Origin: JAZFYD01 sp036443405
GTDB lineage: Bacteria; Planctomycetota; PLA2
Direction of reading: 5' to 3'
DNA length: 33,331 bases
Assembly (NCBI GenBank): GCA_036443405.1
Contig: JAZFYD010000069.1
Location: 1-33,331 of the forward strand
The notes under the pieces are model-generated. The model worked only from the letters and a program-made list of their open reading frames with translations. It had not been told where the DNA came from and made no database searches. Positions 23,528-31,298 of this stretch are shown here, piece after piece (the first letter of the stretch is position 1; each line of letters begins with the position of its first letter). A program made the position numbers and the translations under genes.

Positions 23528-25411
23528 ATGTCTCGCCCGGCCCACTCTCTCCTGGTCTTCGCGATCGCGATCGGCGCACTCTTGCCCGCATGCGGCGGCG
23601 GAGGAGGCGGGAGCGACGACGGTGGCGGCGGTGGCCCCGGCCCTCAGCTCGCGACGGTGTTCAACACCGGGCTTGCGGTTGCGCCGACGACTTCGGACAT
23701 GGCCACGATCGGGGACGTCATCCTGGTCCGTGTGTCCGAGGCGGAGATGAACCAGGACCTGAACGCCGACGGCGACTCGGTGGACTTCGTCGTCCACATA
23801 GTGGACACGGCCACCGGGGCGCAAACCAACCTCGGCTTCGCGACCGTCGGCACGGTTCAAACCAGCGACACCCACTTCGCGTTCTTGGTTTCGGAAACGC
23901 ACCAGGCGTCCACCGACTTGAACGGCGATTTCGATGTGCTCGACGCCGAGTGGTTCGTCTACGACCCGGCCCAGTTCCTGCAGCCGGGTATCAACCCGCG
24001 CCCGACCGGCGTTGTGACCGGGAGCTTCGGATTGCCGGCCGCCGGAACCGACGGCGGGTTCCTGTTCATCGAGTCGGAGGCGGCGTCCGCGACCGATCAC
24101 AACGGCGACGGCGACATGGCCGACAGCGTGGCGTTCCGCTACGACACGGCGACGTTCACCGCCGTCACGACCGGTCTCGTCTACGCACCCGCGTCGGCGT
24201 TTGTGGCGCGCGGCGGACGCGTGCTGTTCGTCGCCAGCGAGCTTCTCGCCGGCAAGGACCTGAACCTCGACGGCGACGCGATCGATCTCGTGCTCGAGGC
24301 CGTGGACTTCGTCGCCGGAGCGCGCTTTGTCGCGATCGGACCTGCTGGCTTGCCGCGTTCGATCAGCGCAAACCCGTATGCGCTGACGAACACATCGGCC
24401 GCGTACTTGATCTCCGAGGCTGCGGAAGGCGCTGGCGGCACCGGCTTTGACGCCAACGCGGACGGCGACATCACCGACGACGTGATCGCGATCTTCCATT
24501 TCGGCTCTCAGTCGGAAACGCTCGCGGCGCAACCGTTTGCCTGCGACCCCGCGACCGGGATCGGAACGAGCGCAAACCGGGTGATGTTCGGGATTCGCGA
24601 AGGATCCCAGCAACCGCTCGGAACCGATCTCAACAGCGATTTCGACGTCAACGATGTCATCCTCGGTTGGATCGATCCGGCGCTGGCTGCGACCATCCAC
24701 CTCCCGCTCGGGCCCGGAGCGGTGCCGCTCTCGATCATCGCGATCACGCCGCAGGTCGACCGGAAACGCGCGATCGTCGCGGTCAACGAAGCGGAGTCCG
24801 GCTTCTTCCCCGGCACCGACTACAACGGCGACTCGGACACGAACGACCCCGTTGCGTTCCTCGTCGACTTGGTGTCGGCCCCGGGCGTCGCGCTCAATCT
24901 CGCGCAGGCGATAGCGACGATCGAATTGCGCGGCCAGGACGCGTTACTCGGCCGGAGCGAATTCGCCGAGTCGCGCGACCTGAACGGCGATTCCGATCTC
25001 GACGACGTCGTGGTCGGCTATCTCGACCTCTCCGATCCGACCCCCTCCGGCGTCGCGCTCGGTACCGTCATCAACGCCGTGAGCTTCTTTCGCTCCTCGC
25101 CCGACGAGGTGCGCATCGCCGCGATCTTGCCCGAGGGACAATCGCCGAAGTTCGGCAACCTGAACGGCGATGGCGACTCGACGGACCAGGGGCTCGTGCT
25201 GCTCGGCACCAACCCGACACTGAACCCGCCCGCCGGCACGCCGCTGACGCCGTTCTTCGCGGGGACGGCAAGCCCGTTCCCGACGCGCCCGCTGATCGTC
25301 GGCACCGACGTTTTTGCGTTCATCACGTCCGAAGCGATGGACGGCAACGACCTCAACCAGGACGGCGACCAGGTCGACACCGTGCTTCAATATCTGAAGT
25401 ACAACCGTTGA
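23528..25411 (+). CDS. Lipoprotein with ten calcium-loop repeats
   Basis: A 627-residue lipoprotein: signal ending LLPAC (Cys22), then a Gly/Asp-rich linker (GGGGGGSDDGGGGG). The rest contains ten loops of the form DLNxDxDxxD, for example DLNADGDSVD, DLNGDFDVLD, DHNGDGDMAD, DLNLDGDAID, DANADGDITD, DLNSDFDVND, DYNGDSDTND, DLNGDSDLDD, LNLNGDGDSTD-type and DLNQDGDQVD. These resemble dockerin/EF-hand calcium loops. They recur about every 50-70 residues, each after a strand reading VSEA or similar, which suggests a beta-propeller or beta-solenoid surface protein stabilised by Ca2+. No enzyme motif is visible. It is preceded by the putative attenuator and followed by a frameshifted gene. Confidence 0.78.
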   Translation: MSRPAHSLLVFAIAIGALLPACGGGGGGSDDGGGGGPGPQLATVFNTGLAVAPTTSDMATIGDVILVRVSEAEMNQDLNADGDSVDFVVHIVDTATGAQTNLGFATVGTVQTSDTHFAFLVSETHQASTDLNGDFDVLDAEWFVYDPAQFLQPGINPRPTGVVTGSFGLPAAGTDGGFLFIESEAASATDHNGDGDMADSVAFRYDTATFTAVTTGLVYAPASAFVARGGRVLFVASELLAGKDLNLDGDAIDLVLEAVDFVAGARFVAIGPAGLPRSISANPYALTNTSAAYLISEAAEGAGGTGFDANADGDITDDVIAIFHFGSQSETLAAQPFACDPATGIGTSANRVMFGIREGSQQPLGTDLNSDFDVNDVILGWIDPALAATIHLPLGPGAVPLSIIAITPQVDRKRAIVAVNEAESGFFPGTDYNGDSDTNDPVAFLVDLVSAPGVALNLAQAIATIELRGQDALLGRSEFAESRDLNGDSDLDDVVVGYLDLSDPTPSGVALGTVINAVSFFRSSPDEVRIAAILPEGQSPKFGNLNGDGDSTDQGLVLLGTNPTLNPPAGTPLTPFFAGTASPFPTRPLIVGTDVFAFITSEAMDGNDLNQDGDQVDTVLQYLKYNR

Positions 25412-25477
25412 CGCCGCTGTCGCCCGCGCCATTTTCACCGACCGCCTGATCCGGGGCCCTCGCGTCGTCCAATTGCC

Positions 25478-25919
25478 ATGCACCATCTCGAATCCGAGGA
25501 GACCCTCGCCACGCTCGTCCACCGGGTCGAATCATGCGACCTGCCTCCTCATGGAGTGGACACACCCTGTGCACCTGTGCATGTCGACCTGGTACCTATC
25601 GCGAAACGGACCCGACGAGGGCGTAAAGGCGATGCGTGAGACGATTCTCCGCTTCAACGCGCACAACGGCATCGAGATGACGCCCGAGCGCGGGTATCAC
25701 GAGACGCTGACCGTCGCTTGGCTGCGCATTGTCGCGTGGGAGTTGGCGCGGTGTCCCGCGGACCTGTCGCTTCCCGAGCGCGCCGGGCACGTGATCGAAC
25801 ATTGCCGCGACATGCGCAGGCTCCGGGACCACTACACACGCGAGACGATGATGAGCTGGAAGGCGCGCACCGAATGGGTCGAGCCGGATCTCGTGCCATT
25901 GCCGAAACTTGAACGGTAG
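25478..25919 (+). pseudogene. Conserved protein gene with a +1 frameshift
   Basis: Two frames carry one protein. The ATG at 25478 reads MHHLESEETLATLVHRVES then CDLPPH. At 25553 an extra G moves the continuation into another frame, EWTHPVHLCMSTWYLSRN through GYHETLTVAWLRIVAW to the stop at 25919. Joined, they give about 146 residues with the pattern LP..EWTH..HL...WYL and GYHET.T that I recall from a family of uncharacterised proteins. Downstream of the shift the reading frame is intact and unusually well conserved for a dead gene, so an assembly error or very recent mutation is likely. A shorter product from ATG 25551 or 25578 is possible but would lack the N-terminal helix. Twelve bases separate it from the selenoprotein gene. 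Confidence 0.7.
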
Positions 25920-25931
25920 GCGTTCGGTACG

Positions 25932-27212
25932 ATGCGGGGCATGCGCAACGCAGCCATCGGGACGTTCGGCCTGCTGCTCATCGTCGCAGCGAGTTCGATT
26001 CGCGCCGAGGAGCCGGCCTCCAAAGGCCTGAAGTGGCACACCGACCTTGCACAGGCACGGGCCGAAGCGGAGCGGGAGGGGAAACCGCTCGCCTACGTCT
26101 TCCGCTGAGAGTCGTGAAGGGACTGCAAGTCCTTCGACGAGCAGTTGGCTCGTCGCCCCAAACGCATCGCGAAGGTCGCGGAGAAGTTCGTGTGGGTCCG
26201 CGTTGTAGACATGCGGGACATCGATCTCAACCGGTTCGTGTTCGACTACGACCTGACGTTCGCGATCCTGCTGATGCACCCCGACGGCACGCTCTACCAC
26301 ACCTACGGCGGCCGCGACTGGACCGACGCGCAGTCCCACCTCTCGATCGAGTCGCTGGCGCGCGTTCTGGAACGGACGGCAGTCGAGCACGCCGCGCACA
26401 AGCCGCAGCGCACGAGCAAGCGGGCGGCGCGCAGTCGGACCATCCAGGAGTTCCCGATCTGGAAGAAGCGCATCCAACAGGGCAAGGCGCCCGAGTGCTT
26501 CCACTGCCACATGGTGAATGAAGGCGACATCCGCGAGCGCAAGGACAACAAGACCTGGCGCGCGGACGACCGCTGGTTCTGGCCGGATCCGATCCAGATC
26601 GGTCTCGAGTTCGATCGCGACGAACAGCAGCGCGTGATTTCCGTGGAGGCGAAGTCCGCGGCGGCCAAGGCCGGCCTCGAGGAGGGCGACCGGCTGACCG
26701 GCATCGGCGGCGCAAACACCCTGAGTTTCAGCGACGTCACTCGGGTCCTGTACGGCGCACCGAGCAAAGCAACGCGGTTGCCGATCGAGTGGACGCACGA
26801 CGGGGAAGAAAAGACCGCGAAACTGCGGCTCGGCGCGAAGTGGAAAGAGGCGACGCCAATCGTTTACGCGTGGCGTGCGTCCAAGTGGCCGCTCTCGCCC
26901 AAACCCGGCTTTGGCGGCCAGCCGCTCAACGACGAGCAGAAAGCCGCTGCGGGCCTCGATCCGAAGAAGTTCGCGTTCCGCATCGGCTACCTGGTCACGT
27001 GGGGCGACAACGCGTACACCGGCCGCAACGCCGTGAAAGCCGGCCTGCGCAAGGGCGACATCGTTTACTCCGTCGGCGGCAAAACGGACTTCCAGAGCAT
27101 GCAACACTTCCACGCGTGGGTGCGGCTCACGAAGCGGCCCGGCGACGTGATCGAGGTCCTTCACCTCCGCAATGGGCGCAAGCTGAAAGCGAAGCTCCGC
27201 CTGCTCGAGTGA
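25932..27212 (+). CDS. Trx/PDZ selenoprotein with UxxUxxC centre and CxxCH motif
   Basis: Read as one frame with TGA 26106 and TGA 26115 decoded as selenocysteine, this gives 426 residues. Signal peptide 1-25 (ending SSIRA). Residues 30-165 are a thioredoxin-like domain: GKPLAYVFR-U59-E-S-U62-R-D-C65-K-S-F-D. As I recall the family, members read RCVPC.DC.xFD here, so both TGA codons replace motif cysteines. CFHCH at 189-193 is a cytochrome c-type heme-binding motif, and two PDZ domains follow (about 220-300 and 347-426). No other stop occurs in 365 codons downstream. A SECIS-like stem-loop is at 26135. Without recoding one would call only a 58-residue peptide and a frame from TTG 26145. I believe NCBI names a Trx7/PDZ (seleno)protein family; that is from memory. 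Likely a secreted redox protein. A true pseudogene is the alternative. Confidence 0.85.
26135..26155 (+). promoter_or_regulatory. Bacterial SECIS-like stem-loop
   Basis: CGACGAGC (26135-26142) and GCTCGTCG (26148-26155) pair perfectly over 8 bp around the loop AGTTG, which carries a G in its second position followed by U, as bacterial SECIS loops do. The loop G at 26144 lies 26 bases after the second TGA and 35 after the first, both inside the known 16-37 base range for SelB-dependent decoding. A smaller adjacent stem (GGACT/AGTCC, loop GCA, 26120-26132) lies 16 bases after the first TGA and may be a second element. The structure lies within the coding region, as it must in bacteria. Confidence 0.75.
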
Positions 27213-27233
27213 CGCGGCGCCGGCAAGATTCGA

Positions 27234-27256
27234 CCCCCCTGCGTCAACGCGGGGGG
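27234..27256. terminator. Strong GC hairpin between convergent genes
   Basis: CCCCCC-T-GCG (27234-27243), loop TCAA, then CGC-GGGGGG (27248-27256) form a nine-pair stem with one bulged T. It lies between the selenoprotein gene and the convergent sigma-factor fusion and overlaps the stop codon of the latter. It lacks a U-run in either direction, so it may shield mRNA ends or aid Rho-dependent stopping rather than act alone. Confidence 0.4.
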
Positions 27257-29136
27257 CCGCCGAGCATCGACGGATCGAACTTCGCGACCTCGGGACGCAG
27301 TACAACGTCGCGGTCGCCGGCATGGAACTTCCAGGTCCACCAGTTGCCGCCTTCGACGGTGTGCGCCGTGATGCCGCCGCGCGGAAGGCCGTGCAAAAGG
27401 AACCGGCCGTCGGTGGCCACGGGCTGATACCAGCGGATGTCGCGACCGTCTTCGGCGCGCACGATGAGTTGGGCAACGGATTTGGGTTTGTCGTTTTGAT
27501 CCAGCAGAGTGCCCGACGCCTCCAGCCCAGGGTCGAGCCGGAACCGAACGTCGCGCGCGCCGGCGGGCACGTCGCGAACTTCGGGCACATACCCTTTGGC
27601 AAACACCATCAACCGGTAGACGGCGCCCTGCTTCAGCTTCGTGATGCGGAACCGGCCGTCTTCGCCGCTGTAGCCGCCGGTTTTCGACTTGCCCAGATAC
27701 GCGCGCAGGTATATCTGCGGTATCGGCTCTCCCGCGGGGTCAACGACAAGCCCCTCGATGGTGTCGCCGGCGATCACCTTCAACTCCACGCCGGTCTGCC
27801 ATTCGCGGATGTTCGACCCGCCGTCGAGCGCGCGCACCTCCCACCCGCTGAGGGACTCCCTGTACGACAGGTGATAGACGCCTTCTTTGAGCCCGAAGAG
27901 CGCGAACCATCCCTCGCCGACGACCGGAGCGTGCGCAACGATCGTATCGTCGGCGGCGCGCCGGGCCGCGATGAATCCCTTCGAAAGAGGCTGGCCGTCT
28001 TTGCTCTGGATACGGCCGGCGATGCCTCGAAATTGCAGCCTCGGCCGCCCGCTCTCGTCGTAGTCGACGATCTCGAACACGCCGCGCGGGTTGCGGGTGA
28101 AACTGCTTTCTTGCGCCGGCCACGTCGCGAACCCGAGTCGCGGTGACGGCCCGGGTTCATCGAAAAACCGGTACGACCCCTCGTCCGAGGAGAACGTGAC
28201 CCGCTGGACCTTTCCGATCCCGAGCATGACGTGCGCTCCGCGGACGATGCCGCCGCGCCGATCCCGAATCGTCCCGCGCACGGTCGGTTCTCCCTCCTTG
28301 CGTACCGGACTGGCGTTCGCGCGTTCCGCGTCGTCGCCGCGCTTCGCGCGCGCCTCGTGCGCACCCGCGTCGGCATCGGAGCTTGGGCGCCCTTTTTCGC
28401 CTCCCGCGCCGGACCCGCCAGGCACGGTCGGGTCAATCACCCCGTCGAGGGAAGACTCGGACGCGACATGGCGGGCGCGCGCATCATCGCGCGGCGCGAC
28501 ATCGTCCACCATCACGTGGTGCACGAGATATCCGCCCGATGCGAGCGCGAGCACAACGGCTGCCGTAAGGATCGCCTTCTTGGTCATGAGGACCACCCCC
28601 CAGGGAACACCGTTTTTCGGAGTGAGACAAGGGGCCAGGATTGCGGACCACGTTCCGCGGTCGTAGCCGCGATCCATCGAAACACGCAACATGCCCAACG
28701 CGCGCTTGAGCCGCGTCTTCACCGTCTCAACCGGCACGTCCTCGTCGTGCGCGATCTCGGTCGGCGTGCGATCGTAGTAATAGCGCAGCACGACCGTCTT
28801 GCGATACGGCTCCCGCAGCGCAGACACCGCGGCGACGACCTTCTCCTGCAATTCGATCTGCGCCGCGGCCTCGGACGTGGAAGGTAGCGCTTCGGGGCGC
28901 GCAGCCGCCAGCTCGCGCTTGTTGCGCCGGCTGACGCTTCGGTGCTGGCGCCGCGCGAAATTGCGCACGACGGCTGCCAGCCAGGCGCGTGGCGACCCTT
29001 TTGTCGCCGGCCGGCTCAATGCCGCCAGGTAGGTCTCCTGCACCGCATCCGCCGCGGCATGTTCGTCCAACAGAAGCGCCTGCGCGAGGCGCCGCAAGAA
29101 CACACCGTGGGAGAACAGTTCATCTGGATCGTGCAT
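27244..29136 (-). CDS. ECF sigma factor fused to a membrane segment and carboxypeptidase-regulatory-like domains
   Basis: A 630-residue single frame. Residues about 8-75 match sigma region 2 (DAVQETYLAAL, SPRAWLAAVVRNFARRQ) and 95-150 sigma region 4 (LREPYRKTVVLRYYYDRTPTEIA, then VPVETVKTRLKRAL). A membrane segment lies at about 187-209 (KKAILTAAVVLALASGGYLV). After a charged linker, residues 280-630 contain several CarboxypepD_reg/CNA-B-like beta domains (TVRGTIRDRRGGIVRGAHVML, EGLVVDPAGEPIPQIYL with GEDGRFRITKL). Inference: the sigma factor is membrane-tethered with an outside sensor on the same chain and would need release by proteolysis, or the protein has a second role. No anti-sigma gene is adjacent. 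Start ATG 29136; 108 bases separate it from the divergent radical SAM gene. Confidence 0.88.
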   Translation of the reverse strand: MHDPDELFSHGVFLRRLAQALLLDEHAAADAVQETYLAALSRPATKGSPRAWLAAVVRNFARRQHRSVSRRNKRELAAARPEALPSTSEAAAQIELQEKVVAAVSALREPYRKTVVLRYYYDRTPTEIAHDEDVPVETVKTRLKRALGMLRVSMDRGYDRGTWSAILAPCLTPKNGVPWGVVLMTKKAILTAAVVLALASGGYLVHHVMVDDVAPRDDARARHVASESSLDGVIDPTVPGGSGAGGEKGRPSSDADAGAHEARAKRGDDAERANASPVRKEGEPTVRGTIRDRRGGIVRGAHVMLGIGKVQRVTFSSDEGSYRFFDEPGPSPRLGFATWPAQESSFTRNPRGVFEIVDYDESGRPRLQFRGIAGRIQSKDGQPLSKGFIAARRAADDTIVAHAPVVGEGWFALFGLKEGVYHLSYRESLSGWEVRALDGGSNIREWQTGVELKVIAGDTIEGLVVDPAGEPIPQIYLRAYLGKSKTGGYSGEDGRFRITKLKQGAVYRLMVFAKGYVPEVRDVPAGARDVRFRLDPGLEASGTLLDQNDKPKSVAQLIVRAEDGRDIRWYQPVATDGRFLLHGLPRGGITAHTVEGGNWWTWKFHAGDRDVVLRPEVAKFDPSMLGGPPR

Positions 29137-29244
29137 CGCGCCCTACCCATAACTTCCCACGAACGGCCGCCGGGGTTCAAACCGGCGGAACGAGCGCCTC
29201 CGGAGGAGGCGTACGCGGCCTGCGACTGCGCCTAAGATGGCCGT

Positions 29245-30570
29245 GTGGAATCGGGATGTCGCCTGCTGTTACTCGCAATGAGCGGTGTGCGCGTCTGCGA
29301 CGAGGACTTACTGCGCATCGGACTGACGATGCCGGGTTTTGTCGAACGCGACAAAGTCATCGCCTCGCTGCCATCTCTGGGGCTGCTGACCCTCGCGGCC
29401 CACACTCCCGATCACTGGCGGATCGAATATCGCGACCACGACGCCGGCGACTTCGATGCCGCGGAGGTCGCACGGGAGTTCGATCTGATCGCGATTTCGA
29501 GCCTCAGCGCGCGTGCTTTCGACGCATACGCACTCGCCGACGGGTTACGTGCCTTCGGCGCGAAGGTCATCCTCGGCGGGCTGCACGCCACGACACAACC
29601 GGAGGAGGCATCGCGACACTCCGACGCGGTCGTGGTTGGCGAGGGGGAGCCCGTTTGGTCCCTTCTGCTAGCGGACTTCGAAGCCGGGTCTCTGCAATCG
29701 CGCTACGAAGCTCGCCGTCCGTTCGACCTCGCGGACTCCCGCGTGCCGCGCTACGACCTCCTCGAAATCGAACGTTACAACCGGCTCACGCTGCAGACGA
29801 CGCGCGGCTGCCCTCGCGCTTGCCACTTCTGCGGGGCATCCAGACTGCTCGGCCCATACCGTCGCAAGCCCATCGACCTCGTCGCGCGCGAACTCGACGC
29901 GATTCTCGCGATCTGGCCGCAACCGTTTCTCGAGCTGGCCGACGACAACACGTTCCTGGATCGCGACTGGTCGATGCGGCTCGCGCGATTGCTGGCCGGC
30001 TATCCCGTCCGCTGGTTTTCCGAAGCGGATGTCTCCGTGGCCGACCACGAACCGCTGCTCGACGCGCTCGCGGTGTCGGGGTGCGCGCAACTCCTGATTG
30101 GCTTCGAATCGCCGAAAGTCGCGAGCCTCTCCACGATGGATCCCGCGGGGTGGAAAGCGAGCCGGCTCGACGGGTACGCCGAAGCTGTGCAAAAGATCCA
30201 AGCGCGCGGCATCGGCGTCATTGGTTGTTTTGTGGTCGGGTGGGACGAGGACGACGACAGCGTGTTCGAAGCCACAAGGGATGCGGCCGAGACACTGGAG
30301 CTCGCCGACGTGCAGGTCACGATCGCGACGCCGTTTTCCGGAACCGAGTTTCACGACCGCTTGCGCCACGAAGGGCGGCTGCTGACGCCGACGCCGTGGC
30401 GCGAAGCGACATTGTTCGATCTCGCGTTCGAACCCAAGCGCATGAGCCGCGACGCGCTCGTTTCCGGGTTTCACTGGTTGGTGCGCGAGGTGTACTCCGA
30501 CGAGGCGGTCGCGCGACGCCGGCGCACGTTCGGCGCGTGCCGCCGCGCGCAGCGGAGGCTGGGCGCGTGA
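29245..30570 (+). CDS. B12-binding-domain radical SAM protein
   Basis: A 441-residue protein from GTG 29245. Residues about 5-140 form a cobalamin-binding-type domain (LLLLAMSGVRVCDEDLL, then VILGGLHATTQPEEA and VVVGEGEPVW). The radical SAM core follows, with the [4Fe-4S] cysteines C189, C193 and C196 in GCPRACHFCGAS, then a TIM-barrel half. Relatives include methyltransferases and lipid or hopanoid modifying enzymes (HpnP/HpnJ, BchE group). The B12 domain here lacks an obvious DxHxxG, so cobalamin may bind base-off or not at all. The stop overlaps the next start (GTGA). Substrate unknown. Confidence 0.88.
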   Translation: MESGCRLLLLAMSGVRVCDEDLLRIGLTMPGFVERDKVIASLPSLGLLTLAAHTPDHWRIEYRDHDAGDFDAAEVAREFDLIAISSLSARAFDAYALADGLRAFGAKVILGGLHATTQPEEASRHSDAVVVGEGEPVWSLLLADFEAGSLQSRYEARRPFDLADSRVPRYDLLEIERYNRLTLQTTRGCPRACHFCGASRLLGPYRRKPIDLVARELDAILAIWPQPFLELADDNTFLDRDWSMRLARLLAGYPVRWFSEADVSVADHEPLLDALAVSGCAQLLIGFESPKVASLSTMDPAGWKASRLDGYAEAVQKIQARGIGVIGCFVVGWDEDDDSVFEATRDAAETLELADVQVTIATPFSGTEFHDRLRHEGRLLTPTPWREATLFDLAFEPKRMSRDALVSGFHWLVREVYSDEAVARRRRTFGACRRAQRRLGA

Positions 30571-31289
30571 AAGAGCCGCCGCGACGAACTCTGGAGCGCG
30601 TGTTGACGTTTCAGTTCCGGCTCGAGGACGTGATGGCGTTCGACAAACGCCACCTGCTGCTCGGCCTCGCGTTCACCTGGATTGTCGGCATCGGCCGCTA
30701 CTGGGACGATCCGGAGGCGAACCTGCTGCAACACTCCGGCCTGGGCTCCGTCGTCTACGTGTTCGTGCTCGCCGGAATCGTGTTCCTCATCGGCGCGTTC
30801 GTGTTGGATGCCGAGCGCTGGACTCCATTTCGCGTCCTGACGTTTATCTCACTCACATCCCCGCCTGCGCTGCTTTACGCGATCCCGGTCGAGCGTTTCA
30901 TGCACCCGAAAGACGCGCTCTCGCTCAACCTACTCTTCCTCGCGGTTGTCGCGATCTACCGGCTCGCGCTGCTGATGCGATTCGCATACCTGATCGCGGG
31001 CACGAAACGCTCCGCGTTGATCGTCACGCTCTTGCCGCTATGCGTGATCGTCGTTGTGATCGCGCTCCTGAACCTGGAATACGCGACACTCGGTGTGATG
31101 GGTGGCCTTCGCGGAGACGCGTCCGCCGCCACTCGCGCTCTGCAGGTGGTCGTATTTCTCGGGATCCTGGCCATTCCCGTCGGGTTGGTCCTCTTCCTCG
31201 CGTGGCTGATTCTCGGTTGGACGGTACAGATGGACCGGCGCCGAGCACGCCGCGCCGCCAAAGCTGAGCACCCCCCGAAGAACTGTTAG
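30567..31289 (+). CDS. Multi-pass membrane protein of unknown function
   Basis: A 240-residue protein with about five membrane segments. The first begins at LLLGLAFTWIVGIGRYWDD and the last is IPVGLVLFLAWLILGWTV, followed by a basic C-terminus (DRRRARRAAKAE). Motifs RYWDDPEANLLQ, LTSPPALLYAIPVERFM and LNLEYA look conserved, and I recall similar uncharacterised membrane proteins in several phyla, but I know no function. The GTG start overlaps the stop of the radical SAM gene by four bases, so the two are co-translated and may act together. Confidence 0.7.
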   Translation: MKEPPRRTLERVLTFQFRLEDVMAFDKRHLLLGLAFTWIVGIGRYWDDPEANLLQHSGLGSVVYVFVLAGIVFLIGAFVLDAERWTPFRVLTFISLTSPPALLYAIPVERFMHPKDALSLNLLFLAVVAIYRLALLMRFAYLIAGTKRSALIVTLLPLCVIVVVIALLNLEYATLGVMGGLRGDASAATRALQVVVFLGILAIPVGLVLFLAWLILGWTVQMDRRRARRAAKAEHPPKNC

Positions 31290-31298
31290 CCTTCCTGC

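Noticed and set aside
23455..24450. A 331-residue plus frame overlapping the calcium-loop lipoprotein start
   Set aside because: Its body is an Arg-rich shadow of the lipoprotein. Only its first codons, overlapping the hairpin leader, could matter as a leader peptide, and there is no further support.
26145..27212. Separate gene starting at TTG 26145
   Set aside because: It has no ribosome site, would start inside the thioredoxin fold, and its upstream continuation encodes a proper signal peptide and active site in the same frame.
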